Shown piece by piece: positions 1 to 7,764 of a DNA stretch of 64,000 bases. Source of the stretch: Pseudomonas neuropathica. GTDB lineage: Bacteria; Pseudomonadota; Gammaproteobacteria; Pseudomonadales; Pseudomonadaceae. The position numbers were made by a program, and so were the translations under genes. Numbering within the stretch: position 1 is the first letter of the stretch; the number at the start of each line of letters is the position of its first letter. A model generated the notes under the pieces. The model was not told the DNA's origin. It did not search any database and saw nothing but the letters and a program-made list of their open reading frames with translations. The stretch lies in NCBI RefSeq assembly GCF_015461835.1, contig NZ_JACOPX010000004.1:335622-399621 (forward strand). The letters are read 5' to 3'.

Positions 1-671
1 CCCGTCACATAAATAACACCTACCCCCTCTTCTTTCGACTTCTCAATGAGCTGCAACCATCCAATATAATCACCATATGGTGCGCAACGGTCACTCAGTG
101 TAACTCCATCTCCCCCTTTGGCAGCGTCCTTAAATCCTGGCGGTATTTTCTGTTGGTAACGAGCGATTCCTTCTGTGACAATATCTTCAAGCCTTTCGAC
201 CTCATACCCTTCACCCACACGCCCTTCGAACAAGTCAGCCAGCTTATCCTTTATATCATCCTCGTAGATGCGTCGATCATGAATCTCTTTATTCACTTTT
301 AACTCATCAACCACCTTACAGAATGAATCCACAAACCCCTCAAGTGCTTGAGCACCAATAAATGGATGTTGCTTTTGGTTTTCAAAACCAGATTTCAGCT
401 TAACTAAATCAGCTATAGCCCCATCGTACAACTTAGCCTGATCGCCTATCAACTTCAGTCTATTTGAAAAGTACTCTTTGGCAACCTGATTAGAAACCCA
501 AATCCGGTCTTTCAGCAACTCAAGCACATTGATTAGCGCAGCACGTGTTGAGTCTGAATATCTATATAGGTCCAGTAAAACATTTGCGTCGAGAGCAATG
601 ATCCCGCCCTCCCATAGCCCTTTCAATTTCTCAGGTTCATTTGCGAACTGCCCTGGAAATAAACTTCTCAT
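1..671 (-). CDS. PIN-like domain protein (PIN_8/DUF4935-type nuclease), 3' end outside window
   Basis: This reading frame is open from an ATG at 671 to the window edge, giving 223 complete codons with no stop, so the C-terminus is missing. The start is preceded by a GAGGGA ribosome-binding site. The N-terminus has an acidic PIN-type first motif, IALDANVLLDLYRYS (about residues 25-39), in which the Asp would bind metal. Further on come the segments IPPGFKDAAKGGDG and GDYIGWLQLIEKSK, and the readable part ends in VGVIYVTG. That order (LDxN, then PPGxKD, then GDxxxWxQ, then a beta strand before a further Asp) is typical of large PIN-like proteins annotated as PIN_8 or DUF4935, which are predicted nucleases of unknown target often found in defence or mobile regions. 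The gene is AT-rich compared with the core genome to its right. The family call rests on motif recognition; activity is inferred. Confidence 0.75.
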   Translation of the reverse strand, partial: MRSLFPGQFANEPEKLKGLWEGGIIALDANVLLDLYRYSDSTRAALINVLELLKDRIWVSNQVAKEYFSNRLKLIGDQAKLYDGAIADLVKLKSGFENQKQHPFIGAQALEGFVDSFCKVVDELKVNKEIHDRRIYEDDIKDKLADLFEGRVGEGYEVERLEDIVTEGIARYQQKIPPGFKDAAKGGDGVTLSDRCAPYGDYIGWLQLIEKSKEEGVGVIYVT

Positions 672-847
672 AACGATCCCTCGACCCGTCCCAAAAATGG
701 CTAATGGACAGTATGGCACCGGCCTTGACTCTCGCGAAATCTTCAACATCGGTTCGTTGTAGTCTTTCCCAATCGAAGCAACGCACAAAAACCCTTGGCA
801 GAAAATAAAATTCGCCCCTTTTTTACCCTAGATATTTTCACAAAGCT

Positions 848-895
848 CGCTAAGCCGCTGATGAATAGAACAATTTCAGACCTGTCCTCCCACAC
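848..895 (+). repeat. Left copy of mutS-start direct repeat (putative attL)
   Basis: This stretch matches 3161-3208 at 41 of 48 positions and includes an ATG at 861. The short frame from that ATG reads [12 protein letters not shown], against [12 protein letters not shown] at the true MutS N-terminus, then diverges and stops. It therefore looks like an old or foreign mutS 5' end separated from its gene by the inserted element. A role as an attachment site is inference from position next to the integrase remnant. Confidence 0.7.
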
Positions 896-902
896 GTTTT
901 GC

Positions 903-1577
903 AATGATCGGTCGTGAACCAGGTCCCCTGACGAAGGCAGAGTTCGACCAGTGAATAAATAAGGGCTGTTTACACGTTCAGGATTCGGCTGCGATCACAC
1001 TCGCCGAGTACTAAGGCTTTCGGCCCGGAGAACTATGCGGGCTTGCAGTGGAGGATATTGACCTCGAACCCGGACAGCAGCACATAACCAGGGCGATCAC
1101 TGCAGGTGGCACCTTCAAACTACCCAAGACCGGAAAGCTTCGCACCGTGTTTTTAATGCCTCCAGCCCTCGATGCGTGCAAAACCCTTATAGGTTGGTTG
1201 CCAACTATGAGCCGAGTAGGATCGAGATCTATATGAATCAGCATGAGAGCAGGGAGGAAATGGGACGCCATTGCCGTCTCCGACCACGCAGGCTAGAAAG
1301 AAAATAATCAATCACTGTTACGTCCCACCGTCATGGAATACCAAATGGGCCGCCATACAGGAGCGCTGAGATACGCCCACGTCGACCCAATCAGTCCAGA
1401 CATACATATGCATGCCAGTGAATGACTGCGCGCGGAAATTTGGCGTTCATTGCGAAACGGATGGGACACAAAGACTTCACTATGCTCGTGGTTGTCTATG
1501 CGAAATGGATGGACAACGCCTCAAATATTGAGAACATCCATATCTGGAAAGGAATTTCGAAATTGATGTCTAACTGA
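903..1577 (+). pseudogene. Decayed tyrosine-type site-specific recombinase (phage integrase)
   Basis: No single frame is open, but pieces of an integrase occur in the right order on the plus strand. At 1015-1236 the translation contains FRPGELCGLAVEDIDLEPG (the box I arginine region), followed by ITAGGTFKLPKTGKLRTVFL. An in-frame TAA at 1012-1014 sits directly before it. Near 1390 the segment NQSRHTYAC (box II) is interrupted by a TGA. From 1461 the frame reads MGHKDFTMLVVVYAKWMD, carrying the GHxD box and the candidate catalytic tyrosine, and it ends at a TGA at 1577. The first residues (MIGREPGPLTKAEFDQ, from 903) also end in a stop. Several stops and frame changes make it non-functional. 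It lies directly after the left mutS-start repeat, as expected for the integrase of the element. Confidence 0.8.
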
Positions 1578-1605
1578 AGCCCCTGATAACAGGTGCGAAA
1601 AATAG

Positions 1606-1631
1606 AAAAAGGAGCCGAAGCTCCTTTTTTT
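1606..1631 (-). terminator. Rho-independent terminator of the TPR/HEPN cassette
   Basis: A perfect 10-bp stem (aaaaaggagc paired with gctccttttt, loop cgaa) lies immediately after the HEPN stop codon and runs into a T tract on either strand. It can therefore serve as a bidirectional terminator, closing the minus-strand cassette and also facing the integrase remnant. Confidence 0.8.
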
Positions 1632-2039
1632 TCATGCCGCCTTTGAGGAAATAAGTTGCTGTACCAACGCAATTTTAGACGCACAGCGAAGGTATACCGC
1701 TTCAGCATCAATATGAGTGACAGTAGCATCCAGATGATAATCTGATTTACAACGCAACTCATGCAGACTCTTCAGGGACCATCCAATCTGTTTCAAATGC
1801 ATTCTGACCTGTTTATCAGCGTGCATATGATTTTGATAGTACGCCCCGAGGGTGGCGTGAACTGGCCCTCTTACATCAGAAACTGGAGGCACACTTATCG
1901 TATCAGCATACTCGAGAGAGACATGATACAAACCGTAATACGCACGCGATACAGCACTACGTCGCTCAGCCTCTGTACCGGGCACCGCATTCAGTAAGGT
2001 CAACGCTACATTGCTAATATCTTCATAACTGACTGGCAT
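1632..2039 (-). CDS. HEPN-like domain protein (135 aa)
   Basis: This small alpha-helical protein begins with an ATG that has an AAGGA ribosome-binding site 9 bases upstream. Residues 26-43 contain RRSAVSRAYYGLYHVSLE, matching the SRAYYaxfH helix typical of HEPN domains. Residues 90-103 contain KSLHELRCKSDYHL, like the LxxLRxxADY helix of the same fold; this includes an R96-x5-H102 spacing that resembles the Rx4-6H ribonuclease signature. HEPN proteins are often RNases of toxin-antitoxin, abortive infection or other defence modules, but this subgroup also includes non-catalytic members. It lies 13 bases downstream of the TPR-like gene on the same strand, so the two are probably co-transcribed and may act together. 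No antitoxin of a known family is recognised. The fold call is fairly good; function is unknown. Confidence 0.7.
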   Translation of the reverse strand: MPVSYEDISNVALTLLNAVPGTEAERRSAVSRAYYGLYHVSLEYADTISVPPVSDVRGPVHATLGAYYQNHMHADKQVRMHLKQIGWSLKSLHELRCKSDYHLDATVTHIDAEAVYLRCASKIALVQQLISSKAA

Positions 2040-2052
2040 ACCGCAAATCCTT

Positions 2053-2835
2053 TTACGCTACCGCGGAAGATAGGACCGAACGACGATCAATGAAGTTCAC
2101 TACCAATCTATCCCAGCTTAAAATATCGTCACAACCGAGCACTAACTCAGCAACACGATCATTGATTGCAACTAACTGCGCTGCATCCTTCACAGGTAAA
2201 GGAACTTCAATATAAATATGCTTAACGCCGTCGAAGTTACTGAGCTTCTCATGCATAAAGCTTGCAACAAGCCCAAACTCAATCATTGCCTGCTCAACAA
2301 ATGTACCAACCAACTTATATTCAGACAAAGAGATATTCATCTCTCCCAGATGGCTGATAACAGATCGTGCAGTGGCCATACAAGGCATATCCTCTATGAC
2401 AAAAGTTGGATTTGCTCTCGCAAAACCCGCGACAATCTTTTCAAGATCTTCGTAGTCACAAACAAAAGTGCTCGTATGTACAATTTTTTCGAGTATTTCT
2501 GGAGAGCCTGGCGATCTTTCTAAAGCTTTAAGAAAATAAACTTTAGCCTCGGTGTACCTACCGAGCATTCTCAATGAGATGCCGTAGTTAACCAACCCGA
2601 CCTCATCCATGGATAAGCGCAGGTTTTTAAGATGAAGCTCCTTAGAAGCATCATATTCGCCAAGTGCTGCTTTAAGCATACCGGAGAGCATAAAAGCTTC
2701 GGCAGCGCTAATAGCTTTCAGACGCTCGATATCACGCTCGATAGACTTAACGTCAAAAGGACGTTTGGTTTCCTGGTCGCTGAGGGCCTGGATCCTATCT
2801 GTGATGCCTGCGGTCGCAAGCTGGGGAACGGGCAT
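2053..2835 (-). CDS. TPR-like helical protein of unknown function (260 aa)
   Basis: The ATG at 2835 has a very strong ribosome-binding site (AAAGGAGGG, 3 bases away). The first 60 residues include a charged helical segment. Residues about 45-125 look like two or three degenerate tetratricopeptide repeats, for example EAFMLSGMLKAALGEYDAS and LVNYGISLRMLGRYTEAK followed by VYFLKALERSPGSPEILEK. The C-terminal 120 residues show no motif I recognise. There is no signal peptide or membrane segment, so it should be cytoplasmic. It is the first gene of a two-gene unit with the HEPN-like gene and could be its partner, inhibitor or sensor. It is AT-rich relative to the core genome and lies inside the element next to mutS, so it was probably acquired horizontally. 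The TPR assignment is by eye. Confidence 0.6.
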   Translation of the reverse strand: MPVPQLATAGITDRIQALSDQETKRPFDVKSIERDIERLKAISAAEAFMLSGMLKAALGEYDASKELHLKNLRLSMDEVGLVNYGISLRMLGRYTEAKVYFLKALERSPGSPEILEKIVHTSTFVCDYEDLEKIVAGFARANPTFVIEDMPCMATARSVISHLGEMNISLSEYKLVGTFVEQAMIEFGLVASFMHEKLSNFDGVKHIYIEVPLPVKDAAQLVAINDRVAELVLGCDDILSWDRLVVNFIDRRSVLSSAVA

Positions 2836-3173
2836 AAACCCTCCTTTGAACGGCTTTCCTTGCCATAATTTTCGCGATCTCTACCGTGCATGGCGGACCG
2901 CAAAAACGCTTACCTATCCTTACATAGGTAAGCGTTCTCGCCTTGGGGGCGGAAGTCTACGTAGCAGATTGGCATCAAGCAACATAGTCCGACGAAACAC
3001 CCCTTCTCCATAGCTCCCGAGGACGACATTTTCTCATCGTGTTAACCTCGTTCAACTCATGCTAGTGACTGGGACAATAAAAGAACAGCACCATTCGAAA
3101 ATAAATATCAGGCTGTTTTGTAATTTGCCCCATTTCTGCCCCACCTATCCTTACGATTAACGCTAACCTACTG
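2836..3173. other. 338-bp non-coding spacer between the cassette and mutS
   Basis: No credible gene is present. It holds the palindrome at 2905-2936, a second occurrence of its sub-motifs at 3143-3170, and presumably the promoters of both mutS and the minus-strand cassette. No clear -35/-10 pair can be assigned by eye. Confidence 0.6.
2905..2936. repeat. Perfect 12-bp inverted repeat upstream of the TPR gene
   Basis: The arms aacgcttaccta and taggtaagcgtt flank an 8-base loop (tccttaca), about 70 bases upstream of the TPR-like start. Parts of the sequence recur next to mutS: acctatccttac at 2912-2923 and again at 3143-3154, and aacgcttaccta at 2905-2916 with an 11/12 match at 3159-3170. Such repeats could be integrase arm-type sites at the right end of the element or an operator for the cassette. 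No T tract makes it a convincing terminator. Confidence 0.6.
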
Positions 3174-3208
3174 ATGAATAAAGCTATTTCAGATCTGTCC
3201 TCCCACAC
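3161..3208 (+). repeat. Right copy of mutS-start direct repeat (putative attR)
   Basis: This is the counterpart of 848-895 (41/48 identical). It spans the last 13 bases before the mutS ATG and the first 35 bases of the gene, so the inserted element would have left mutS intact while displacing its upstream region. Confidence 0.65.
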
Positions 3209-5756
3209 TCCGATGATGCAGCAATACTGGCGCCTGAAGAATCAGCACCCGGACCAGCTGATGTTCTACCGCATGGGCGACTTCTACGAGATCTTCTACG
3301 AAGACGCGAAGAAGGCGGCCAAGTTGCTCGACATCACCCTGACCGCGCGCGGACAGTCGGCGGGACAGGCGATTCCGATGTGCGGGATTCCGTATCACGC
3401 GGCGGAAGGCTATCTGGCAAAACTGGTCAAGCTTGGCGAGTCCGTGGTGATTTGCGAGCAAGTCGGCGACCCGGCCACCAGCAAAGGCCCGGTGGAACGT
3501 CAGGTGGTGCGTATCCTCACGCCGGGGACGGTCAGCGATGAGGCACTGCTGGATGAACGCCGCGACAACCTGATTGCAGCCCTGCTGGGTGACGAACGTC
3601 TGTTCGGCCTTGCCGTGCTGGACATCACCAGCGGCAACTTCAGCGTGTCGGAAATCAAAGGCTGGGAAAACCTGCTGGCGGAACTGGAGCGGATCAACCC
3701 GGTTGAGTTGCTGATTCCGGATGACTGGCCGAGAGACCTGCCAGCGGAAAAACGCCGTGGTGTCAGTCGCCGCGCACCGTGGGATTTCGAGCGTGACTCG
3801 GCGCTGAAAAGTCTTTGCCAACAGTTTTCCACTCAGGACCTCAAAGGCTTCGGCTGCGAGAACCTGACCCTGGCCATCGGCGCGGCCGGTTGCCTGTTGG
3901 CCTACGCCAAAGAAACCCAGCGCACCGCCCTGCCCCACCTGCGCAGCCTGCGCCATGAACGTCTCGACGACACCGTGGTACTCGACGGCGCAAGCCGCCG
4001 CAACCTCGAACTCGACACCAACCTGGCCGGTGGTCGCGACAACACCCTGCAATCGGTGGTCGATCGCTGCCAGACCGCCATGGGCAGCCGCTTGCTGACC
4101 CGTTGGTTGAACCGTCCGTTGCGCGACTTGACCGTGTTGCTGGCGCGCCAGACCTCGATAACATGCCTGCTTGATCGCTATCGCTTCGAAAAGCTGCAAC
4201 CGCAGCTCAAAGAAATTGGCGACATTGAGCGGATCCTCGCGCGGATCGGCCTTCGTAATGCCCGCCCTCGTGACCTCGCGCGCCTGCGTGACGCGCTCGG
4301 CGCACTGCCTGAACTGCAAATGGCGATGACCGATCTGGAAGCGCCGCACCTGCAAGGTTTGGCGACGATCACCAGCACTTATCCGGAACTGGCGGCATTG
4401 CTGGAAAAAGCCATCATCGACAACCCGCCAGCGGTGATCCGTGACGGCGGTGTGTTGAAAACCGGCTATGACAGCGAACTCGACGAGCTGCAATCGCTGA
4501 GCGAAAACGCCGGCCAGTTTCTCATCGACCTGGAAGCTCGGGAAAAGGCCCGCACCGGCCTGAGCCACCTCAAAGTCGGCTACAACCGTATTCACGGCTA
4601 CTTCATCGAGTTGCCGAGCAAGCAGGCCGAATCGGCCCCGGCGGACTATATCCGGCGCCAGACGCTGAAGGGTGCCGAGCGCTTCATTACGCCGGAATTG
4701 AAAGAGTTCGAAGACAAGGCCCTCTCCGCCAAGAGCCGTGCCCTTGCGCGCGAGAAGATGCTGTACGAGGCGCTGCTGGAAGACCTGATCAGCCAGTTGC
4801 CACCTTTGCAGGACACCGCCGGCGCGCTGGCCGAATTGGACGTATTGAGCAACCTCGCCGAGCGTGCGCTGAATCTTGATCTGAACTGCCCGCGCTTCGT
4901 CAGCGAGCCGTGCATGCGCATCTCCCAGGGTCGTCACCCGGTGGTCGAGCAAGTGCTGACCACCCCATTCGTGGCCAACGACCTGAGCCTCGATGACAAC
5001 ACGCGCATGCTGGTGATCACCGGCCCGAACATGGGTGGTAAATCCACCTACATGCGCCAAACCGCATTGATCGTGTTGCTCGCTCACATCGGCAGCTTCG
5101 TGCCGGCAGCCAGTTGCGAACTGTCGCTGGTCGACCGCATCTTCACTCGAATCGGTTCCAGCGATGACCTGGCCGGTGGCCGTTCGACCTTCATGGTCGA
5201 AATGAGCGAAACCGCCAACATCTTGCACAACGCTACCGAGCGCAGCCTGGTGCTGATGGACGAAGTCGGGCGCGGCACCAGCACCTTCGACGGTCTATCG
5301 CTGGCATGGGCGGCGGCCGAGCGCTTGGCGCATCTGCGCGCGTACACGCTATTTGCCACCCACTACTTCGAACTGACTGTGTTGCCGGAAGCCGAGCCAC
5401 TGGTGGCCAACGTCCACCTCAATGCGACCGAGCATAACGAACGCATCGTCTTCCTGCACCACGTGCTGCCGGGACCTGCCAGCCAGAGCTACGGTCTGGC
5501 GGTGGCGCAACTGGCTGGTGTGCCAAGTGAAGTCATCGTGCGTGCCCGCGAGCACTTGAGCCGACTGGAAGAAACCGCTTTGCCGCATGAAGCGCCGAAA
5601 CCTGCAGCCAAAGGCAAACCGGTAACGCCGCAGCAAAGCGACATGTTCGCCAGCCTGCCACACCCGGTTCTCGATGAGCTGGCTAAACTGGATCTGGATG
5701 ACCTGACCCCGCGCCGAGCTCTCGAAATGCTCTATGCACTGAAGAACCGGATATAA
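3174..5756 (+). CDS. mutS: DNA mismatch repair protein MutS
   Basis: This 860-residue protein is a full-length MutS. The mismatch-wedge motif GDFYE is at residues 35-39, with F37 and E39 contacting the mispaired base. The Walker A motif GPNMGGKST begins near residue 617, Walker B includes [14 protein letters not shown] with the acidic pair at about 696-697, and a likely beta-clamp binding motif, QQSDMF, is near residue 820. It recognises mismatches as a dimer and recruits MutL, acting in the cytoplasm on newly replicated DNA. The start chosen gives the usual N-terminus ([15 protein letters not shown]). The upstream region has been replaced by an inserted element, so its promoter may differ from that of relatives without the island. 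The last 21 bases are duplicated in tandem after the stop codon. Confidence 0.97.
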   Translation: MNKAISDLSSHTPMMQQYWRLKNQHPDQLMFYRMGDFYEIFYEDAKKAAKLLDITLTARGQSAGQAIPMCGIPYHAAEGYLAKLVKLGESVVICEQVGDPATSKGPVERQVVRILTPGTVSDEALLDERRDNLIAALLGDERLFGLAVLDITSGNFSVSEIKGWENLLAELERINPVELLIPDDWPRDLPAEKRRGVSRRAPWDFERDSALKSLCQQFSTQDLKGFGCENLTLAIGAAGCLLAYAKETQRTALPHLRSLRHERLDDTVVLDGASRRNLELDTNLAGGRDNTLQSVVDRCQTAMGSRLLTRWLNRPLRDLTVLLARQTSITCLLDRYRFEKLQPQLKEIGDIERILARIGLRNARPRDLARLRDALGALPELQMAMTDLEAPHLQGLATITSTYPELAALLEKAIIDNPPAVIRDGGVLKTGYDSELDELQSLSENAGQFLIDLEAREKARTGLSHLKVGYNRIHGYFIELPSKQAESAPADYIRRQTLKGAERFITPELKEFEDKALSAKSRALAREKMLYEALLEDLISQLPPLQDTAGALAELDVLSNLAERALNLDLNCPRFVSEPCMRISQGRHPVVEQVLTTPFVANDLSLDDNTRMLVITGPNMGGKSTYMRQTALIVLLAHIGSFVPAASCELSLVDRIFTRIGSSDDLAGGRSTFMVEMSETANILHNATERSLVLMDEVGRGTSTFDGLSLAWAAAERLAHLRAYTLFATHYFELTVLPEAEPLVANVHLNATEHNERIVFLHHVLPGPASQSYGLAVAQLAGVPSEVIVRAREHLSRLEETALPHEAPKPAAKGKPVTPQQSDMFASLPHPVLDELAKLDLDDLTPRRALEMLYALKNRI

Positions 5757-5777
5757 GCACTGAAGAAGCGGATATAA
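5736..5777 (+). repeat. 21-bp tandem duplication across the mutS stop codon
   Basis: The unit gcactgaagaaccggatataa (5736-5756) is the last six codons and stop of mutS. It is followed directly by gcactgaagaagcggatataa (5757-5777), identical except for one base. The second copy is untranslated. It would encode the same tail (ALKKRI) in frame after the stop. Confidence 0.9.
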
Positions 5778-5794
5778 CGCAAACGGCTTCAAGC

Positions 5795-5803
5795 TGTTAG
5801 AAT
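5795..5803 (+). promoter_or_regulatory. Putative extended -10 promoter of fdxA
   Basis: The sequence TGTTAGAAT lies 117 bases upstream of the fdxA start and resembles an extended -10 element (TGn-TAGAAT). The same string occurs upstream of map at 41501-41509. There is no good -35 match at the expected distance, so the call is tentative. Confidence 0.35.
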
Positions 5804-5919
5804 CTCGCGCGGTTTGGGATGCTGCTGGCTAATAGCCTGGCCAGCAGGTATCGCTCCCGAACCTGGCGACCCCAACCGTGAAGGGGCAACGCTGCCGCCG
5901 CCTGAGGAGAAAATTAGAA

Positions 5920-6243
5920 ATGACCTTCGTCGTCACCGACAACTGCATCAAGTGCAAGTACACCGACTGCGTAGAAGTGTGTCCGGTGGACTGCTTTTAC
6001 GAAGGCCCGAACTTCCTGGTGATTCACCCGGATGAGTGCATCGACTGCGCCCTGTGCGAACCGGAATGCCCGGCCGTAGCCATTTTCTCCGAGGACGAAG
6101 TTCCGGAAGAGATGCAGGAGTTCATTCAACTCAACGTTGAGCTGGCTGAAATCTGGCCGAACATCACCGAGAAGAAAGAATCGCTGCCAGATGCCGAAGA
6201 GTGGGATGGCGTCAAAGGCAAGATCAAAGACCTCGAACGCTGA
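5920..6243 (+). CDS. fdxA: 7Fe-type ferredoxin FdxA
   Basis: This 107-residue ferredoxin starts at the ATG at 5920, which has a GAGGAG ribosome-binding site; a GTG 42 bases upstream would add a tail absent from the family. Cysteines at 9, 12, 17, 21 and 25 and at 40, 43, 46 and 50 match the seven-iron ferredoxins, which carry one [3Fe-4S] and one [4Fe-4S] cluster (Azotobacter FdI type). The C-terminal extension after the clusters ([19 protein letters not shown]) is also typical. It is a soluble electron carrier, conserved between mutS and rpoS in Pseudomonas. It is followed by a terminator and the rsmZ small RNA on the opposite strand. Confidence 0.95.
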   Translation: MTFVVTDNCIKCKYTDCVEVCPVDCFYEGPNFLVIHPDECIDCALCEPECPAVAIFSEDEVPEEMQEFIQLNVELAEIWPNITEKKESLPDAEEWDGVKGKIKDLER

Positions 6244-6262
6244 TCAGCCCCGCGCTCGAACG

Positions 6263-6286
6263 AAAAGGCCCCTCGCGGGCCTTTTT
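6263..6286 (+). terminator. Rho-independent terminator of fdxA
   Basis: A 9-bp stem (aaaaggccc with gggcctttt) and a 5-base loop run into a T tract 20 bases after the fdxA stop codon. Confidence 0.85.
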
Positions 6287-6301
6287 ACTTTTCTGCAGGC
6301 G

Positions 6302-6326
6302 AAAAAAGGGGCGGTATGACCCGCCC
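6302..6326 (-). terminator. Terminator of rsmZ
   Basis: The stem gggcgg/ccgccc (6309-6314 with 6321-6326) is followed on the minus strand by six or more T residues. Confidence 0.85.
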
Positions 6327-6428
6327 ACATTTTTCCCTATTCCCTGTATTCCTTTTCATCGTCCTGATGAATCGCGTCCTGCGATGTCCGTTCCCCTCTT
6401 CCTTGAAGGGCGTGTCTGTCCGTCGACA
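6302..6428 (-). ncRNA. rsmZ: RsmZ/PrrB-type regulatory small RNA
   Basis: On the minus strand a roughly 127-nt RNA beginning TGTCGACGGACAGACA carries nine GGA triplets. Several fall in hairpin loops, for example between ATCGC and GCGAT and between CATC and GATG. It ends in a GC-rich hairpin (GGGCGG/CCGCCC) followed by a run of T. This is the RsmZ (PrrB) family, whose GGA motifs bind and titrate the translational repressors RsmA and RsmE, relieving repression of secondary metabolism and exoproduct genes. Its position between fdxA and rpoS is the conserved Pseudomonas location. Transcription should depend on the GacS/GacA two-component system, and the GacA box is present upstream. The 5' end is placed by similarity and by the -10 spacing, and could be off by a few bases. 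Confidence 0.92.
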
Positions 6429-6436
6429 CAGCCCCG

Positions 6437-6465
6437 ATACTAGAGAGTTCCCTGACAAGAGCAAT
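6437..6465 (-). promoter_or_regulatory. rsmZ core promoter
   Basis: On the minus strand a -10 hexamer TAGTAT (6442-6437) lies 8 bases before the inferred 5' end of rsmZ. The -35 position reads ATTGCT, a poor match, as expected for an activator-dependent promoter. Confidence 0.55.
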
Positions 6466-6600
6466 CGGCTGTGGGTGCCGAAAAAAATTGTCATAAGCAC
6501 TTAATGTTAAAAAATAAACATATAAAACAATAAGTTAGATTGAGACGATGGCCGCAATCGACGTCTGCCGTCTTGTAAAAATAGGGAACACTTACGAGAG

Positions 6601-6618
6601 AGTAAGCCAAGGCTTACA
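6601..6618 (-). promoter_or_regulatory. GacA upstream activating sequence (UAS) of rsmZ
   Basis: The minus strand reads TGTAAGCCTTGGCTTACT, matching the consensus TGTAAG-N6-CTTACA found upstream of rsmX, rsmY and rsmZ genes in Pseudomonas. It is centred about 180 bases upstream of the rsmZ 5' end, the usual distance. An AT-rich linker (about 6500-6540) between box and promoter would suit the IHF and H-NS-type binding described for this promoter. Confidence 0.85.
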
Positions 6619-6702
6619 CCGCGAGACTACAAAGGATGGAAATGCCAACCGTACGTCCGACAATGAAAAAGAGCGGCGGAATGCCCAGCAAATCGAGGCT
6701 AA

Positions 6703-6728
6703 CAAAAAACCCCGAACCAGTCGGGGCT
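6703..6728 (-). terminator. Rho-independent terminator of rpoS
   Basis: The stem ccccga/tcgggg (6710-6715 with 6721-6726) is followed on the minus strand by a T run, 26 bases after the rpoS stop codon. Confidence 0.85.
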
Positions 6729-6753
6729 TCTTGCGGGCGAGCGTGTGAGGCGC

Positions 6754-7764
6754 TTACTGGAACAGCGACTCGCTCGACAGGCCATTCTTCTCGAGGATTT
6801 CACGAAGGCGCTTGAGGCCTTCTACCTGGATCTGCCGCACCCGTTCCCGGGTCAGGCCGATCTCCAGGCCTACATCTTCCAGCGTGCTGCTCTCGTGGCC
6901 GCGCAGACCGAAGCGGCGTACAACCACCTCGCGCTGCTTGTCGGTCAACTCCGACAGCCATTGATCGATGCTCTGCGACAGGTCGTCATCCTGCAGCAAT
7001 TCACAAGGATCGGTCGGACGATCGTCGGTAAGGGTGTCCAGCAGGGTTTTATCCGAATCCGGACCCAGCGAGACGTCGACAGAAGAAACCCGCTCGTTCA
7101 GGCCAAGCATGCGCTTGACCTCGCCCACCGGTTTTTCCAGCAGGTTGGCGATTTCTTCGGGTGAAGGTTCGTGGTCGAGCTTTTGTGTCAGCTCCCGTGC
7201 AGCCCGCAGGTACACGTTGAGCTCCTTGACCACATGGATCGGCAACCGGATGGTCCGGGTCTGATTCATGATCGCGCGCTCGATGGTCTGACGAATCCAC
7301 CAGGTCGCATAGGTCGAGAAGCGGAAGCCGCGCTCGGGATCGAACTTTTCCACCGCCCGGATCAATCCGAGGTTGCCCTCTTCGATCAGATCCAGCAGCG
7401 ACAGCCCCCGATTGACGTAACGCCGGGCGATTTTGACCACCAGCCGCAGGTTACTTTCAATCATGCGCTTGCGCCCGGCCGGATCGCCACTTTGCGACAG
7501 TCGCGCAAAATGAACTTCTTCTTCCGGAGAGAGCAGTGGGGAAAAGCCGATTTCGTTGAGATACAACTGCGTGGCATCAAGTGCACGCGTGTAGTCGATG
7601 TACTTATGTTGTTTAAGTGAAGCGGAGTGTTTGGATTTGGAACGAACGGAAGGTGGAGCAGCCCCTTCATCATTCGACATCGAAGATTCCGAATCGATGC
7701 CGGTCTCCATAAGGAGAACCTCATCGTCGATGTCAAACTCCGGCACTTCTTTACTGAGAGCCAT
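6754..7764 (-). CDS. rpoS: RNA polymerase sigma factor RpoS
   Basis: This 336-residue sigma-70 family protein is the stationary-phase and general stress sigma factor. The variable N-terminus (about 1-55) is followed by region 1.2 ([14 protein letters not shown]), region 2 with [18 protein letters not shown] for core binding, -10 recognition and melting, and region 4.2 with the helix-turn-helix [18 protein letters not shown] for -35 contact. Length and termini match Pseudomonas RpoS. The start has an AGGAC ribosome-binding site. It lies downstream of nlpD, inside which the main rpoS promoter is usually located. A likely PsrA operator is visible there. A terminator follows the gene. Confidence 0.97.
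   Translation of the reverse strand: MALSKEVPEFDIDDEVLLMETGIDSESSMSNDEGAAPPSVRSKSKHSASLKQHKYIDYTRALDATQLYLNEIGFSPLLSPEEEVHFARLSQSGDPAGRKRMIESNLRLVVKIARRYVNRGLSLLDLIEEGNLGLIRAVEKFDPERGFRFSTYATWWIRQTIERAIMNQTRTIRLPIHVVKELNVYLRAARELTQKLDHEPSPEEIANLLEKPVGEVKRMLGLNERVSSVDVSLGPDSDKTLLDTLTDDRPTDPCELLQDDDLSQSIDQWLSELTDKQREVVVRRFGLRGHESSTLEDVGLEIGLTRERVRQIQVEGLKRLREILEKNGLSSESLFQ

Larger units (their letters stand above)
848..3208. mobile_element. Remnant integrative element inserted at the 5' end of mutS
   Basis: A 48-bp imperfect direct repeat (41/48 identical) flanks this segment, at 848-895 and at 3161-3208. The right copy is the real mutS start region and the left copy is a displaced, diverged copy of the same start. 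Immediately inside the left copy lies a decayed tyrosine integrase, and the rest is a two-gene TPR/HEPN cassette. The segment is visibly richer in A+T than mutS and everything beyond it. This layout (att copy, int, cargo, att copy overlapping a housekeeping gene) is what integration by a tyrosine recombinase into a gene end leaves behind. The mutS/cinA interval is known as an insertion site for prophages and tailocins in fluorescent pseudomonads. Immobility is inferred from the broken integrase. Confidence 0.65.

Noticed and set aside
1011..1271. A small open frame on the minus strand
   Set aside because: It is antisense to the integrase remnant, whose plus-strand translation has clear motifs.
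1496..1762. A small minus-strand open frame overlapping the HEPN gene end and its terminator
   Set aside because: It crosses the terminator and the integrase remnant and has no domain.
3189..5228. A 679-codon open frame on the minus strand opposite mutS
   Set aside because: It is antisense to a clear mutS and follows from high GC at third codon positions; it has no recognisable domain.
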